Source: Umbelopsis ramanniana AG (Eukaryota > Mucoromycota > Umbelopsidomycetes > Umbelopsidales > Umbelopsidaceae). From it: DNA of 64,000 nt. Below are positions 1 to 14,422 of the stretch, piece by piece (the first letter of the stretch is position 1; each line of letters opens with the position of its first letter). The position numbers were made by a program, and so were the translations under genes. The DNA is taken from positions 114,876 to 178,875 of the forward strand of contig NW_026252137.1 in NCBI RefSeq assembly GCF_025399195.1, given 5' to 3'. Under the pieces are notes generated by a model, which worked only from the letters and a program-made list of their open reading frames with translations, had not been told where the DNA came from and ran no database searches.

Positions 1-52
1 AGCGTCGATTTTTAAAAGTCCAAATGTGCCATGAAACTAAGCCATCCGTTAG

Positions 53-1330
53 ATCATGTCCAATTTACTTCATGACGACCCAACCGAGATTCTCTTCTCT
101 ACTTCTCAGTCTGCGACCCGACTATTCAAATCCTTGACGGTCGAACCCAAAAACCATATTCGTGTCTATATCAGATTCCGACCTTTACCTTCTAAGGCTG
201 TACGCCATCAAATAGAGGAGCGAGGAGGAGACCACAACGATGTTGTCGAACACAAGACGGTTGAGATATACATCAATTGTCGCTTAGTTAAGGATTACCA
301 GCAAACTGTGTTGTTAAAAGCAGAATGTCGTATGCCAGCTTTCCGGGTTGCATACCATGAAACCCAGGCCTTGATGGGGACTCTCCAAAAGCGAAAAGAC
401 GCTGGCAATGAAGATGGAAGCCAATGGGACCTTTCTTTTCCAGCGCCTGGTCACCATATGGTGATTTGCAACTTACAGAAAGATCCAATGTCATATCAGA
501 TCGTCAACGACACATCGCACTTCTTACTCGAATTTCCTGATGGTAATAATAAGGTGATTCCGCCTGGCATGTCCCACAAGGTTATCATCAAGCCCAATAT
601 GAAGAGGCTTCTTGACAATGCTGAAGCCATCCATCGGGTACGTTACGTGAACAGCATAGACTCTGAGATGAGATAGTGCCATCCATATATTGACATGCAT
701 TCATACATTTTATTAGGAAAAGTACCTTCAAGAGTATGTTACAGTCTACAACAAGGATAGACCTCAGGAGAATTACTGGATACCGCTGCGTATGAGCTTC
801 GGTCACGTCAGTAACTTTCAACTGGCATCGGGCTATCGGTCGTCGCATGCGTACAGCATGCTTGAAAGTCACGTCGTGTCATTCCTCAAGGACTTCAACG
901 CAGGGATGCGTTACCTCTCTACGTTCAGTGAAGATGATGATCGCCGCGCCGAGCTCGAATTCAAATACTACTATATTGTTGATCAACTTGTATATTATTC
1001 CACCGTCAAAACCGGTGAAAACTTTTTCCAACTCGCAAGTTTGCTATTTTGGTAAGTTACTTTCTACAGATATAGGATCGCAGGCTCGGTGCTTATACTT
1101 CTTTTCCATTTAGCTCCTTGTTAAAACATGACATTTTCAAACCCTTCATGCCTTCTCTGCTGAATGCAAATGATGAGCATCCCGAACAACGAGTGTGGCC
1201 AGAAGCCCTTAGAATATGGGTGTTCTCTTTGCACTATTTCTTATCTTTCTTCCCTCAACGACCGGCCATGCTCGAAACGCTTCGAAGATTATATTCCAAC
1301 TTAGTATCTGGGGATCACCAAAGCTGCTGA
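53..1330 (+). CDS. Unrecognised conserved protein, 5' end probably outside the window
   Basis: Exons 53(or 56)-637, 717-1051 and 1114-1330. Starting at the ATG at 56 this gives 377 residues and all splice phases close. I do not recognise the family. The first half is beta-rich with two stretches like ASH/MSP-type Ig folds (EIYINCRLVKDYQQ and, near residue 165, a region ending VIPPGMSHKVIIKP). The second half is helical and hydrophobic. Immediately before the ATG there is an in-frame TAG that is also the AG of a good acceptor: an ACTAA branch-like motif lies about 15 nt upstream of ...CCGTTAG. I therefore think this is the 3' part of a longer gene whose upstream exons lie beyond the left edge, and that the ATG is internal. 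It converges on the U1A gene. Confidence 0.6.
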
Positions 1331-1704
1331 TATGAGCCATTCTAGACGATCGCCCCTTCTCTTCTAATTCCGAACGCTTTTTTCATTTGTTCTACTTTCT
1401 TCTGTACATTTTGATATATTACATTCTCGACCTTAATTTCTGCTCTGACACGTTTCCGGCTTGACTACAATCTCCCTCACACCCCAAAAAAAAAAGAGAA
1501 AGCTCGACATGTATAAAAAACCCAAAAAAAGAGAAAAAGAACGCCTGCCGCAAAGAAGTTATACCAATAAATACAAATGGTAGCCAATTTTTTTATTATG
1601 TTTTGTTTCAGTATCTTACAGACTGAACGTGGTGCAATGTTCGAAAAAGCGGTGGAATATACACTGTGGAGCAAGAAAGCGGTTGACGCCGCAAACCAGC
1701 GCAT
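1331..1704. other. Convergent intergenic region
   Basis: Short 3'-3' gap between the first gene and the U1A gene. It holds pyrimidine- and A-rich tracts typical of 3' UTRs. No convincing gene is seen. Confidence 0.6.
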
Positions 1705-2774
1705 TTACTTTCTGGCAAATGTAACCTTGATAGGTTTGCCTTCCTCGATTTCGTGGCCGCCCAGCGCAGCTTTTGCGATGGCAGCAAGCGCTTCGTCTTC
1801 GTATTCGACGAAGGCAATGTCGCGCTTGGTGGGGATCATACGGACTTCGCGGAAACCTGGGTGCTGTTGGAAAAGGTCGACCAACTGAGCCTGTTGAACA
1901 TTTTCCGGCAAGTTTTGAAGGAAAAGAATGTTGTTGGGAGGAAGAAACTCGTCTGGGATTTGTTGACCGGGTGGAGGCGCAGCGCCTGGTGCGAAACCTG
2001 GAAGTAGGGTTAGACAGATTGAACAAAACGAAGTAGTCGTAAGCACAACACGTAAAACAAGAATATCAAAAGTTACCTGGCATGGGTGCTTTTTGCTGCT
2101 GTCCAAATGGCGCAGAAAGGGGAGGACGATTAGCTGTAGAGACTGGGTTAGAACGATACATTCAGGAGTATTTGCATTACAGGTATGACAGCCTGACAAA
2201 CCTTTCTCTTCTAATCTAGTAGTATGGTGCTGATCGTAGTCTCCATCCAACTTGGCGTGTACGTCTGACTTGTTGCGAGCGTACTGAAGCACAAGCGGTT
2301 TATCATAAAGGACAAAATGCTGAAGTTCCTTGATAGCCTTTCCTGCACTTTCCTCATCTTTGAAAGCTACAAAAGCTTGTCCACGAGCCCGGATATTGGC
2401 GTATGCAACGACATCCAACACCTCACCGTACTGCGAAAAGAGCGTTTCTAACGTTTTCTTCAAGACTATGCCACCACGAAAAAAGCAAAGGCGAATTAGT
2501 ATGGCGAAATTGGAACGATTAAAGTGTAAACCGAATGATTCGGCCCAGCAAAGGTGGTATCTGAAAGCTATATACCTGGAATCTGCACTCTCTCGTTAAT
2601 GTTGTTGATGTAGACCGTTCGGCTTGGTGTCGTGTTTGGAGGCTGTCTGGGCACAGGAATACCTCCCACCAATTTTGGAGGAGGAATGCCCATTGGAGGA
2701 GGAGCCATTCCCATTGGTGGAGCACCAGGTGGAGCGATGCCTGGAAAAGGCGGAGGCATACCTTGCTGAGCCAT
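1705..2774 (-). CDS. SNRPA: U1 small nuclear ribonucleoprotein A (U1A/U2B'' family)
   Basis: Four exons: 2774-2576, 2465-2202, 2133-2077 and 1997-1705; 270 residues, in frame across all introns. Two RRMs flank a proline/glycine-rich linker. RRM1 has RNP2 VYINNI (about residue 52) and RNP1 RGQAFVAF (94-101). RRM2 has ILFLQNLPE and ends in KVTFARK, as U1A does. The protein binds stem-loop II of U1 snRNA (or U2 stem-loop IV in a fused fungal/insect-type protein) in the spliceosome. The N-terminus carries an unusual 45-residue Pro/Met/Gly-rich extension before RRM1, whereas human U1A starts almost directly with RRM1. Intron 1 has a clear TACTAAT branch site. It could act as both U1A and U2B''; sequence alone does not decide. 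Confidence 0.93.
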
Positions 2775-3094
2775 CTTGATCTTTAAATTAGGGTGAAGTA
2801 AGGTTGTTTGATCCGAATTTCAGATCGTGAAACGGTCTGCAAAAAAATGCAAGGTCACAAATTGACCCCGCCAGGACAGAGCAGTTTTGTCGCCTTGATG
2901 ACAATAACAAAGACATAACGACCTGAAGATCTCTTCGATTCACATATGTAGATATTTTGTCTTTATTTCTTTCGGGTATGGTGTTAATATAGTGGAGCAA
3001 TATACAGTACAAAATCTGGAAAAGGGACCTTAGCCCACTTGTCCTTTAACTCTCGTACACGGTAGCGGGACGATGTAAAATAATCCTTCGACCC
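2775..3094. other. Intergenic region upstream of U1A
   Basis: Separates the U1A start from the 3' end of the next minus-strand gene. No gene is seen; it must contain the U1A promoter, but no TATA motif is evident. Confidence 0.5.
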
Positions 3095-5156
3095 CTACTC
3101 TCTCGTTCGCCAGTATCTTGGAAGAGACCTTGCCAGCCGATTAGGAGGTCCTTCCTGTGAAGAGTTTGCCTCAAGATCTCTATTTTGAACGGGTGGGTTT
3201 GGATTTCCAGTCATTCGCGCCGGGAGTTCCATGGTAGGCCCATTGATCGCGGCCGAGGCAGCTTCCAGCTGTCGTCTCATATTTCTTGGAAGACTGCGGG
3301 CCATCCAGGATTGACTGAATTCGGCTGCATTATCAGCAGTGATGGTTGGACCAAAGGAGGAGGGGCTAGAGGTTGGCGTCAAAGAGAAGAAGCTTTGGAA
3401 TCGAGAATTAGAAGCTGCTGCCTGTGGTGGGAGTTGCGGAGTTTGGCTGTTCTCATTAGACTCCGTGCGTGGAACGCTCAATGAACAATCGTGTTTACAA
3501 AGCGGGCAGGAAGCCGACTTGACGGTCAACCATGGATCTATGAAGAACAAGTTAATATCAATAAACATTAGTAAAGAGAATGAGAGGATAAACTTACCTA
3601 TGCATTCACAGTGGAACTCGTGTCCACAAGGAAGCCTTCTAACTTTTTCTCCTTTATCAAAATCATCCAGACAAATAACGCACATAGCATCAGGTTGACT
3701 TTGTGCTATATTTGTGGAATTCAGTACATTTACATTTGGTGGAGAGACTTCTCGTTCATTGTTGTTGTTTGTGGATAGATCGGGTTTGTTTTCCTCCTGG
3801 TCATCTGCGTCTTTCGCCTGATCATCACCCTCTGCTGGTATCATTAAGGCTGCCTTTGCTGCTTGTGGTAGGTCCCCTTCCGAACATGCAGCTAAGGCTT
3901 CAGCATTTTCGAGAGCATGTGCAGATCTGGTCGACCGATTCGATCGCACAGAAAGAAGCGATACTCGTCTCGATAAACGTCTCTCTGTCATGTCGGCATT
4001 CGTCTCCGCTTCCTCTGTAGGTGGTTGTGATTCATGGTCATCATCTCCTACGATCCGGGCAGGGAAAATTTCCAATTGAGATGGGTCTATCAACGTTTTA
4101 TCTTGCGGTATGATGGAAGCACTGGTTTGAGTAAGAACTATGCCCTGTTCAATTAGGGCGCGCTGTCTGCGACGAACACGCCATAGATGCCAGTGAAGTA
4201 TAACTGATTGAAAAAAAATGAGTCATTTGTCACTCAACATATAGGATGAATTCCGAAAGGATACTTACCAGATACTATAAAGCTAGCGGCGAGCAAGGAA
4301 ACCACAATGATCAGTGTAAATTCCCATGTATTCGGGAAAACACCAACCGCTGGATACATAGTAACCTTGAGGGCTTTATCGACAGTTACGTTGTTGGGTA
4401 GACTGTTATTGTAGTGGGATAGGGTTTTGATAGCATTCAAGTACATCAAGCCATCAGCGCCGCCTACTAGAAATGTGGGAATAGTGATGTTGCCTGGTGG
4501 AATATCCTAGATAGCGGCAAATGTCAGTAGCTGCATAACTCGACTAAACTGACAAAAAGAGGAGATAGACTTCTCACCATGAGCTGGTTGGTTTCACTAT
4601 CAAATTCGCCATTAATGTAGATAATAGTAGCATTAGCGTTATCATACTGGGCAAGCAGAACCTTTTGCACAAGTGAACATTGTCCTATCCTAATAAGCGC
4701 AATCTTAGTTCCATTGTTGAAAGGGGCTGGAAGACCAGGTAGAGCTTCTGGAGGATTTTGTACGCAAGAATACCCTCGGTCATAAAGTAAGCCCTTGAGA
4801 TACGAAAATCAGTTTACGCATAAACGAAGTGAGCGGGTTTATGGCAAAAGTTTACTCACAGTGAGACCATTAGAGGAGACCGTTTGATTAGTTGACGGAA
4901 TGAGTTCTCTAATATCGGGATATTCAGCACTCGTGTCTACATTGTTTAGTGAAGTTGAATTTGAGTAGAGGAAAATTGGCACTGGGTAATTGAAATAAAC
5001 ATGGATGAGGATTTTGTCAGCATTGCAACGGGTTCAAAAACATTGGAATTCCAACTAACCTCCTTCTATATAGGGACTTGTTCCTCCTAGCCATAAGCCA
5101 GCAAGTACGCCTCTAGCCGAGACCAGCAAGAAGCAAAGTGTTGCTGCCCACAGCAT
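3095..5156 (-). CDS. PA-TM-RING E3 ubiquitin ligase (RNF13/RNF167-like)
   Basis: Six exons: 5156-5060, 4936-4860, 4793-4578, 4506-4269, 4203-3598 and 3537-3095; 558 residues. Order of parts: signal peptide (MLWAATLCFLLVSARGVLA), a lumenal protease-associated domain (about residues 60-165, including IPTFLVGGADG), one transmembrane helix near residues 193-211 (TLIIVVSLLAASFIVS), a basic juxtamembrane stretch (WRVRRRQR), an acidic/Ser-rich linker, then a RING-H2 finger (CVICLDDFDKGEKVRRLPCG, then HEFHCECID and CPLC). The tail has two similar motifs, MARSLPRNMRR and LARSLPRYWRT. PA-TM-RING ligases ubiquitinate membrane cargo in endosomes or vacuole. The start was chosen because it is the only ATG giving a signal peptide. 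Confidence 0.92.
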
Positions 5157-6121
5157 TTGTCAAATGAAGGGTTCTGGCGCAAGAAGTTGGCACTGTTGTT
5201 GTCCTGGATACCGAATATAGCAATGTACCCATTTTTACTATTTTTGCTTTGCTGGAGGTTGGTCCGCCCGCAGCATTTTGTCCGAAAAACAATGGAATAA
5301 AAAATCTAACGGAGCCTTCTAGTGACAATAGTCGAACTTCGAGATGACTCGTAGCAAGCATGGTATGTCACAAATCTTAACGTACCGTAATGAAATTACA
5401 GCTGGTCCGAAAGATATCAATATCGTCACCGGTACATTTAAACTTTCAAAAGTGCTACTGATTTAGAAACTTGGGAAAACAAGAAGAACTGGGTGGAAAG
5501 ATACACAAATGGCGACGTTAATTTTAATTTAACAATACGCAACAGCGGCATCTGCTAATGACACAGCAAACTGTTCATTCAAGCCAGTGTAAAAGTATGC
5601 CATATCCTAGTGGATCCCCACCGCCCTGGATAGCTTGGTACGGCCGCCCCATACAGTCACTTTCGAAATTCGGCAATATCTCCTTTAACAGACAATGATA
5701 ATATGACAATCATAAACGTTAAGTATCACACGCATCAACGTTTACGTCTCTGCCCTGGTACCGGTTTTATTTCAGACCAGTCAAGCGAAGTATTGCCTTC
5801 TCTAACGAACGTTAGGTTTGTCAATTCATATGATGATAATTCCATAGTTGACTTGAAAATGCACGTCAAAGCCGTATGTTTATTCTGCCCGAACATTTAT
5901 TTGTCAATAGTGATATTATCGCACGATGATCCCTATTACAAAGACCTTTTATTCGTGCGTCATTTTGATCTAGGATGTACACACAAAACTTTGTACTGTT
6001 AGGTATTCCAGAGAATTCTCATATCGACAATGAGGTAGTTCGTAATCTCTCCTGAATCCCATGATAGCTAACCGAGAGCATTTCCTCCTTTTCCTTGCCT
6101 TCAAAGCGATCGCGAAAAATG
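5157..6121. other. Intergenic region, no gene recognised
   Basis: About 1 kb between divergent genes. One open frame of 99 codons (5703-6002) has no recognisable domain or intron context. AT-rich sequence consistent with two promoters. Confidence 0.5.
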
Positions 6122-6129
6122 TATAAAAG
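6122..6129 (+). promoter_or_regulatory. TATA box of the small secreted protein gene
   Basis: TATAAAAG lies 61 bp before the ATG at 6190. A transcript starting about 30 bp downstream of it would begin near or after the earlier in-frame ATG at 6145, which favours 6190 as the real start. Confidence 0.6.
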
Positions 6130-6189
6130 TTGAACGTTTGGAAAATGGAAAATCTCATCAACCCAACAACTCAACTTCCAATCTACAAC

Positions 6190-6728
6190 ATGCAATTCAA
6201 ACTCGCATCCATCCTTGCCATTGCCGCTCTTGTTGCATCTGTCGCTGCCAAATGCGACTGTAGCGATGATGACTTTTCTTGCCAACAGCGCTGTTGTAAG
6301 TGCATTTTCTAACTTTTAATTCGCTGACATGTACTTGTTTCAAATCTCTGATTCCTTTTAAACAACACATTAGCTGTAAAGGCTCAAGAGTGTTTCCAAA
6401 AGTGCCAGTTTGAAAAGTCTGGAGACGCTGACTGTCAACGCGACTGTGCCAAGGACTATCTTCCTGAAAATGGTCGAGGTTTCGCTCAGGGTAGCCCCTA
6501 TGGTAATCCCCAAGGTGGTTACAACGGACAAGGCTATGGACAGCAGCCCTACGGTAAGAGCTAACTCTGCATGAAAGAAAAGGTTTCAGCCAGCCGACTA
6601 AACAATTCCACTTATTAGGTCCTGGCCATTGGCAGAATGGACAATGGGTCTCCAGTGCCAACGGAAAGTCAGTACAGATGGCTCTCCCTGCATTGGCTGT
6701 TGTTGCTGTCGGTATGTTGGCTTTGTAA
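6190..6728 (+). CDS. Small secreted CX3C-repeat protein with GPI-type C-terminus
   Basis: Exons 6190-6295, 6374-6553 and 6619-6728; 131 residues. A signal peptide (MQFKLASILAIAALVASVAA) is followed by a cysteine-rich domain: a CDC pair, then three CX3C pairs (CQQRC, CFQKC, CQRDC), the pattern of a disulfide-linked helical hairpin. Next comes a Gly/Gln/Tyr-rich low-complexity segment (YGNPQGGYNGQGYGQQ) and a hydrophobic tail (MALPALAVVAVGMLAL) after small residues, as in GPI-anchor signals. It is likely a cell-surface or wall protein. I recognise no named family. Starting at the upstream ATG (6145) would bury the signal peptide 15 residues in, so 6190 was chosen. Confidence 0.85.
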
Positions 6729-6827
6729 ACATCTACCACGCAATGCACTGTAAGCACTTACAATGGGGGTGATCAGCATACCCATTTAACATTATTCACA
6801 CATCGGTTATATCCAAAGCTAGTTTCT

Positions 6828-6833
6828 AATAAA
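6828..6833 (+). terminator. Polyadenylation signal AATAAA
   Basis: Canonical AATAAA about 100 bp past the stop of the small secreted protein gene, on the coding strand. Confidence 0.5.
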
Positions 6834-6837
6834 CGTG

Positions 6838-6855
6838 ATTTATTTATTTATTTAT
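6838..6855. repeat. ATTT microsatellite
   Basis: About four and a half ATTT units in the 3' flank of the secreted protein gene. Confidence 0.8.
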
Positions 6856-7536
6856 CTACTGTGCTGGTTTGAGGAAGGCGTTTATAAAGCTGACAGATAA
6901 GCTGAGATTGAGCATCATGAGATATATCCATGTCGATCCAGTTTAGACAAGGGAATATGGCGGTCCAGACTACCTGTGATCACTGATTGTTGATCTTGAC
7001 TGCTGTGTTGAGTGTTTCAGAAGTGGTTGGCGAAGAATCACATTACTCTAGACAGTCAATTGGATGCGTTTGTCGCATGTTTGACAAGGGCATAAAATTT
7101 TTCAATCAAATTACTTCCAATTTGGAAGCCAATGTCAATGCATGAAAAATGGATTTGGTTTAGCAGGCATTGTGTTCCATATGTCATAAGCAAAGCATTG
7201 CATGGTGATCTATTGATATCGCTGAATATATCGCATGGTGTTTTAAAGAAACATGGAGTTCGATCTCGGGAGCAGACATTATAGAACACCAAATACTCCA
7301 AAAAAAAACTACAGTAGGCACACGGGATTGACAATCAAAAAATAGTTTTTTGGTTGGGTTTTTTTTGTGTTATATTTATGAGGACACAGCGATACAAACT
7401 TCTAGTTACAATTGAATTGAGATATTTACTCTACGAGACTTTAAACAGGGTGTTTAAAGCCGGGAAACAAACAAGGTATATGAGATACAGAACTCGCTGA
7501 TAACCCGCGAAACGGTTCAAGTAAGTGAAGAATCAC
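6856..7536. other. Convergent intergenic region
   Basis: AT-rich 3'-3' gap with homopolymer tracts near 7300 and 7360. No gene is recognised. Confidence 0.5.
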
Positions 7537-7923
7537 TTAAGCCCAGTTCCAGGTGATGGGAACGCGACCTTGAGCTTCATCCGCAATCTTATCAAAAGCA
7601 GCGGGAGACATATCAATATCACCAGAGGCACAGCCAGGGCAAGTATCCAAGATAGTGACGGTGACGGAGCCCTTGGGACCCTTGATAGCAACCTTGCGTC
7701 CGCAGTTGGGGTTGGCATTGGGGTTGGCACCGTTTTGCATTTGAGCGACGTTCATGGCAGCCATGATGTCGCTGTCGGAAGCTTGAGTACCGCAGCTATT
7801 GGTACCAGCAGAGGGGTTGTAGTAGGTAGCATCACCGGAGAAGGAACGCTTCTCAACGGCGGCGGGGGCAGCGAGAACGGTAGCAGCAATGGCAAGGATG
7901 GAGAAAATCTTGACGGAGACCAT
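7537..7923 (-). CDS. Secreted expansin-like / RlpA-like double-psi beta-barrel protein
   Basis: Intronless, 128 residues. A signal peptide (MVSVKIFSILAIAATVLA) and a short pro-segment ending in the dibasic Kex2-type site EKR precede a single double-psi beta-barrel domain: GDATYYNPSAGTNSCG at the start, ILDTCPGC and DMSPAAFDKIAD in the second half. These are the hallmark blocks of small fungal expansin/loosenin-like or cerato-platanin-like wall-loosening proteins. There is no C-terminal carbohydrate-binding domain, so this is the short form. It probably acts on the cell wall or plant polysaccharides without hydrolysis. The substrate is not predictable. Both strands carry open frames here; only this one has domain and signal-peptide features. 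Confidence 0.9.
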   Translation of the reverse strand: MVSVKIFSILAIAATVLAAPAAVEKRSFSGDATYYNPSAGTNSCGTQASDSDIMAAMNVAQMQNGANPNANPNCGRKVAIKGPKGSVTVTILDTCPGCASGDIDMSPAAFDKIADEAQGRVPITWNWA

Positions 7924-8082
7924 GTTTGATAGAATTTGAAGTTTGGTTGAGGGAAAGTGGTTGGTTTGATAAACTTTAGTTTAAATGAAAGTTATTGGGT
8001 TGTAAGGGATTGAAATGAGAACGACCGGCGTTAACGAGAGTAGATTTGATGAAGTTTGAAATTTGGGACAAAGAGGGGTCCG

Positions 8083-8090
8083 CTTTTATA
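8083..8090 (-). promoter_or_regulatory. TATA box of the expansin-like gene
   Basis: TATAAAAG on the minus strand, 160 bp upstream of the ATG at 7923. This would imply a 5' leader of roughly 130 nt. Confidence 0.5.
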
Positions 8091-8690
8091 GAGAAAATCC
8101 TCGGCCGGCCGATCGTTCGAAAGAAGAATGGGTTTGACAAATTTCAGTCGACCAAGTTTCAGTGCGCAGCCGGGATCCACACATATGGCGACTCGGGTCA
8201 CTGTGGGTGGACAATGAATATGGATCAACCCCAATAGAATGGCCGTTGTTTCACTTCCGCAATGAACGGACCACAAGCTTGTCTGCCCGTCAAAGTGGTG
8301 GACAGAGCTGGGTACCTTATTTCATTGAGCCACCGACATAGTGGACACAGACAACTAACCTCTTCACTGTGATGCTTTGTTATTCTCTTGGCGCTCTGGA
8401 CCAAGAATCCATTGCGTAATCAACCTTGCAACAGCTTCTTCCAGGGTGGAAGTTAATTTGTCTTTGAAAAATTTTGTTCCGGGTGACCCATTGTTGATGG
8501 AATTGCTCATTTCTGACTGGCCATTTCCAGTTGGGACAATTTCAGGTCCTTTCCTATCGTGGCTACCCATGAAACTGTCTCAAATTGATTTGATTCGTAA
8601 AGGTATTCATGAACAACATTGACAGTGTTTCAGGCTTGTGCATTCCCTGTGATCATATTCTCAGAAAAACCTTTACCCTTCCGTCCAGTA

Positions 8691-8722
8691 AATTCCATGT
8701 TCAGTGAATTCCATGTTCAGTG
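8691..8722. repeat. Tandem duplication of a 16-bp unit
   Basis: AATTCCATGTTCAGTG occurs twice head to tail (8691-8706 and 8707-8722). Confidence 0.9.
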
Positions 8723-9560
8723 AATCCGCACATGACCATTAGCTTCCCTCTACTATGATTTAGTTTTTTTTTTCTTTTTTCATTTTTTCCCATTTGAATG
8801 ATCGAGTGCTTCACATAGATGGTCAAGGCGGTGGTATATGCCAATTACCACCTTTTTTCCCCGGTCTGTGTAGCCCAGGTGTGGCCTGAGTAGCGTCCTC
8901 ATCTTCAAGACAAAGCGACATTTTGGGTACTGAAACTTATTAAAACGAAGCTGTCTTTTACCCGCAGAAATTACCAAACATGTATATCAATTAGAACTTC
9001 CGGCACACCTATGTCATTGAAGGCTGTGGAACGATTTAATTGAATGGTTTCACAGTGTTTTAGCCAGCTTCCATCAAATAGCTTTAGTTGGGATTTTGAT
9101 GATGACTTAGCACTCGCTCATCACATTGCAAAAGGATGTCAAAATCCCGCAGTAACTTTGAAACATTCTACTTTCGCGGGCTCCAACGGGAGCCTCGTGG
9201 TTTTGAAGCTGTAAAAAATTGACCGATTGAAGCGGAAATGCTAACACAAAGAACCTTGATATCCATGTATATGCCCCACTAAAATCCACCTCAGCGAATG
9301 TAATATTATGGCTAGAAATAAAATAATGACATGGCTTCTTAGGTTAGAGGATGCTTCAAGGGACTTTAGTAATGGCCATTTCAGCATAAATAGTGAGTAT
9401 AGATGTGTCAAATACTGTAATGGATGGAATGAAAAAAAGCTCAGGCCAGAGACAACGACGCTTGTGACTGCTTAAGAAAATTCTTGCCACCGCATTGTGA
9501 AAGATCTTAAGGGTATTGGAGACTGATATACATTCATGACCAATAAGCAAATAATGTAGG

Positions 9561-9583
9561 CGTTCAACGCTCTATTCCAGAAT
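9561..9583. repeat. 23-bp direct repeat, copy 1
   Basis: Begins CGTTCAACGCTCTATTCCAG and is identical to 9691-9713, 130 bp away. Lies downstream of the GDH gene. Confidence 0.9.
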
Positions 9584-9690
9584 CTAGACAAGTGCATCAT
9601 GTTACAGCAGGATAAAAAGTTCTTAATGGCCGGGCGCTTACGCAGCTACAGCTCATACATGCACATCACAACAGTCAAGCTTCATGTGGA

Positions 9691-9713
9691 CGTTCAACGC
9701 TCTATTCCAGAAT
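9691..9713. repeat. 23-bp direct repeat, copy 2
   Basis: Second copy of the repeat at 9561-9583, about 145 bp beyond the GDH stop codon, probably in or just past its 3' UTR. Confidence 0.9.
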
Positions 9714-9857
9714 ATAAAAGATGAATAATGTATAGTTTACAGTAGAAAACAATTTCAGAAGGGGAGGGAGGGGGTAAGTTTGGCTAGCTTAAAAGCTTTT
9801 CGTTTGTGTGAAAAGAGCGAGACTAGTTATTTACAGATTAACGGAGAGGCGAATAAT

Positions 9858-13248
<3,391 letters not shown>

Positions 13249-13792
13249 TTAAGCAATGGTGACCTCAACCTCGACACCGGGTTCGATGGAGATGGAGGTG
13301 ATCTGCTTAACGATCTCAGAGGGGGAGTGGAGATCGATGAGACGCTTGTGGATGCGCATCTCGAAACGATCCCAGGTCTCGGAACCGTTACCGCAAGGAG
13401 ACTTACGGGTGGTGATACGGAGAACCTTGGTGGGGAGACGGACGGGTCCCTTAACCTTGAGTTGCTTATCCTTGGAGCGTTGGATGAGGTCAGAGCAGAC
13501 CTTCTCCAAGTTCTTGACGTTACGGGAAGTCAAGGTGATGCGGATACGGTGGATCCTGGAAGGTGGGGAAAGAAAATTAGGATATTGGTCTAAGCCACCC
13601 ACCCTGACACCTTCAAATGGAGCTTTTTGGTTACTTACTTGACATCAGCGGATTCCTCGAAACCGGGCTTTTGGGTGGTAGGCTTGGCCTATTGATAGAA
13701 AATATATTTGTTAAATGGACAAAATCTTTCAAAAGTGGTTGGTTCACATGCATTCATTCATATATCAGGGAGGTACGTACGACGTAAGACAT
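13249..13792 (-). CDS. RPS20: 40S ribosomal protein S20 (uS10)
   Basis: Three exons: 13792-13781 (12 nt), 13688-13639 (50 nt) and 13555-13249; 122 residues, matching the family. The core [20 protein letters not shown], then [20 protein letters not shown] and the C-terminal VEVTIA, identify uS10, which sits in the head of the small ribosomal subunit near the A/P-site mRNA channel. The first two introns fall right after the start codon region, a common arrangement for intron-mediated expression of ribosomal protein genes. Codon use is strongly biased. Confidence 0.97.
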
Positions 13793-14422
13793 GTCTGTTA
13801 AATGTAAATCTCTATTGGTAGTCAAAGCAACAGGGTGATTGAGCAGATTAGTTTGTGCATTCTTCAGGGCGTTGTCACGAACTGACAATAGTATCAAGAC
13901 AATTACCAGCGGTGACCAAGTGGAAAAGTCGATGCAAAAAGAAGAGAGAATGAACTGAAAAAAATTTTGCTTCCAATTTGTTACCGGATAGACGACATTT
14001 GATTGGCCAAAATCTTTGCCCATGTCCAAGCCACCCAACTGGCATTCCTGATGGCCCATTGTTCCCTCACCAACCATCTACTTTCAGAGAGAGAGTAACG
14101 AATTATATAGAAAATGTATGGTGTCATATAACTGGAGATTACTGCTGCTTAATTTGAGATAAGATTGAATTAAAAATGTAATAGCCTCTGCATTGCACAT
14201 AGTAGAGGGTCTATTCTATTACTTTTTAATCGGTTTGTCCTCAGTGATGCTATATAACTCAACCAAGCCATTGTAGGACAGCTTTCTGTAAAGCATCAGG
14301 CATGCAGTTTCATAGCGTTCTCACAAAATCATTTATTCAACAACATCTTCTTACCAATATTTCTACATAACAGCTAATCAATTACATCTTCCAAAACCTT
14401 GCATTATCCGCTCTTTATGGAA
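13793..14422. other. Intergenic region upstream of S20
   Basis: About 630 bp holding the S20 promoter and the 3' flank of the MsrB gene. An open frame of 107 codons starting here has no domain support. Confidence 0.5.

Larger units (their letters stand above)
7924..9857. other. Long intergenic region
   Basis: About 1.9 kb between two minus-strand genes. It contains a TATA motif for the expansin-like gene and two short repeat sets annotated separately. The open frames here are short, without domains, and are rejected. Confidence 0.5.

Noticed and set aside
5703-6002. 99-codon plus-strand open frame
   Set aside because: No signal peptide, domain, splice context or codon bias. Compatible with chance.
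6145-6189. Upstream in-frame ATG of the small secreted protein
   Set aside because: It would place 15 polar residues before the signal peptide, and the TATA box is only about 20 bp from it.
7250-7280. GAGTTCGATCTCGG, reminiscent of a tRNA T-arm
   Set aside because: No matching acceptor stem, D-arm or anticodon arm around it. No tRNA can be drawn.
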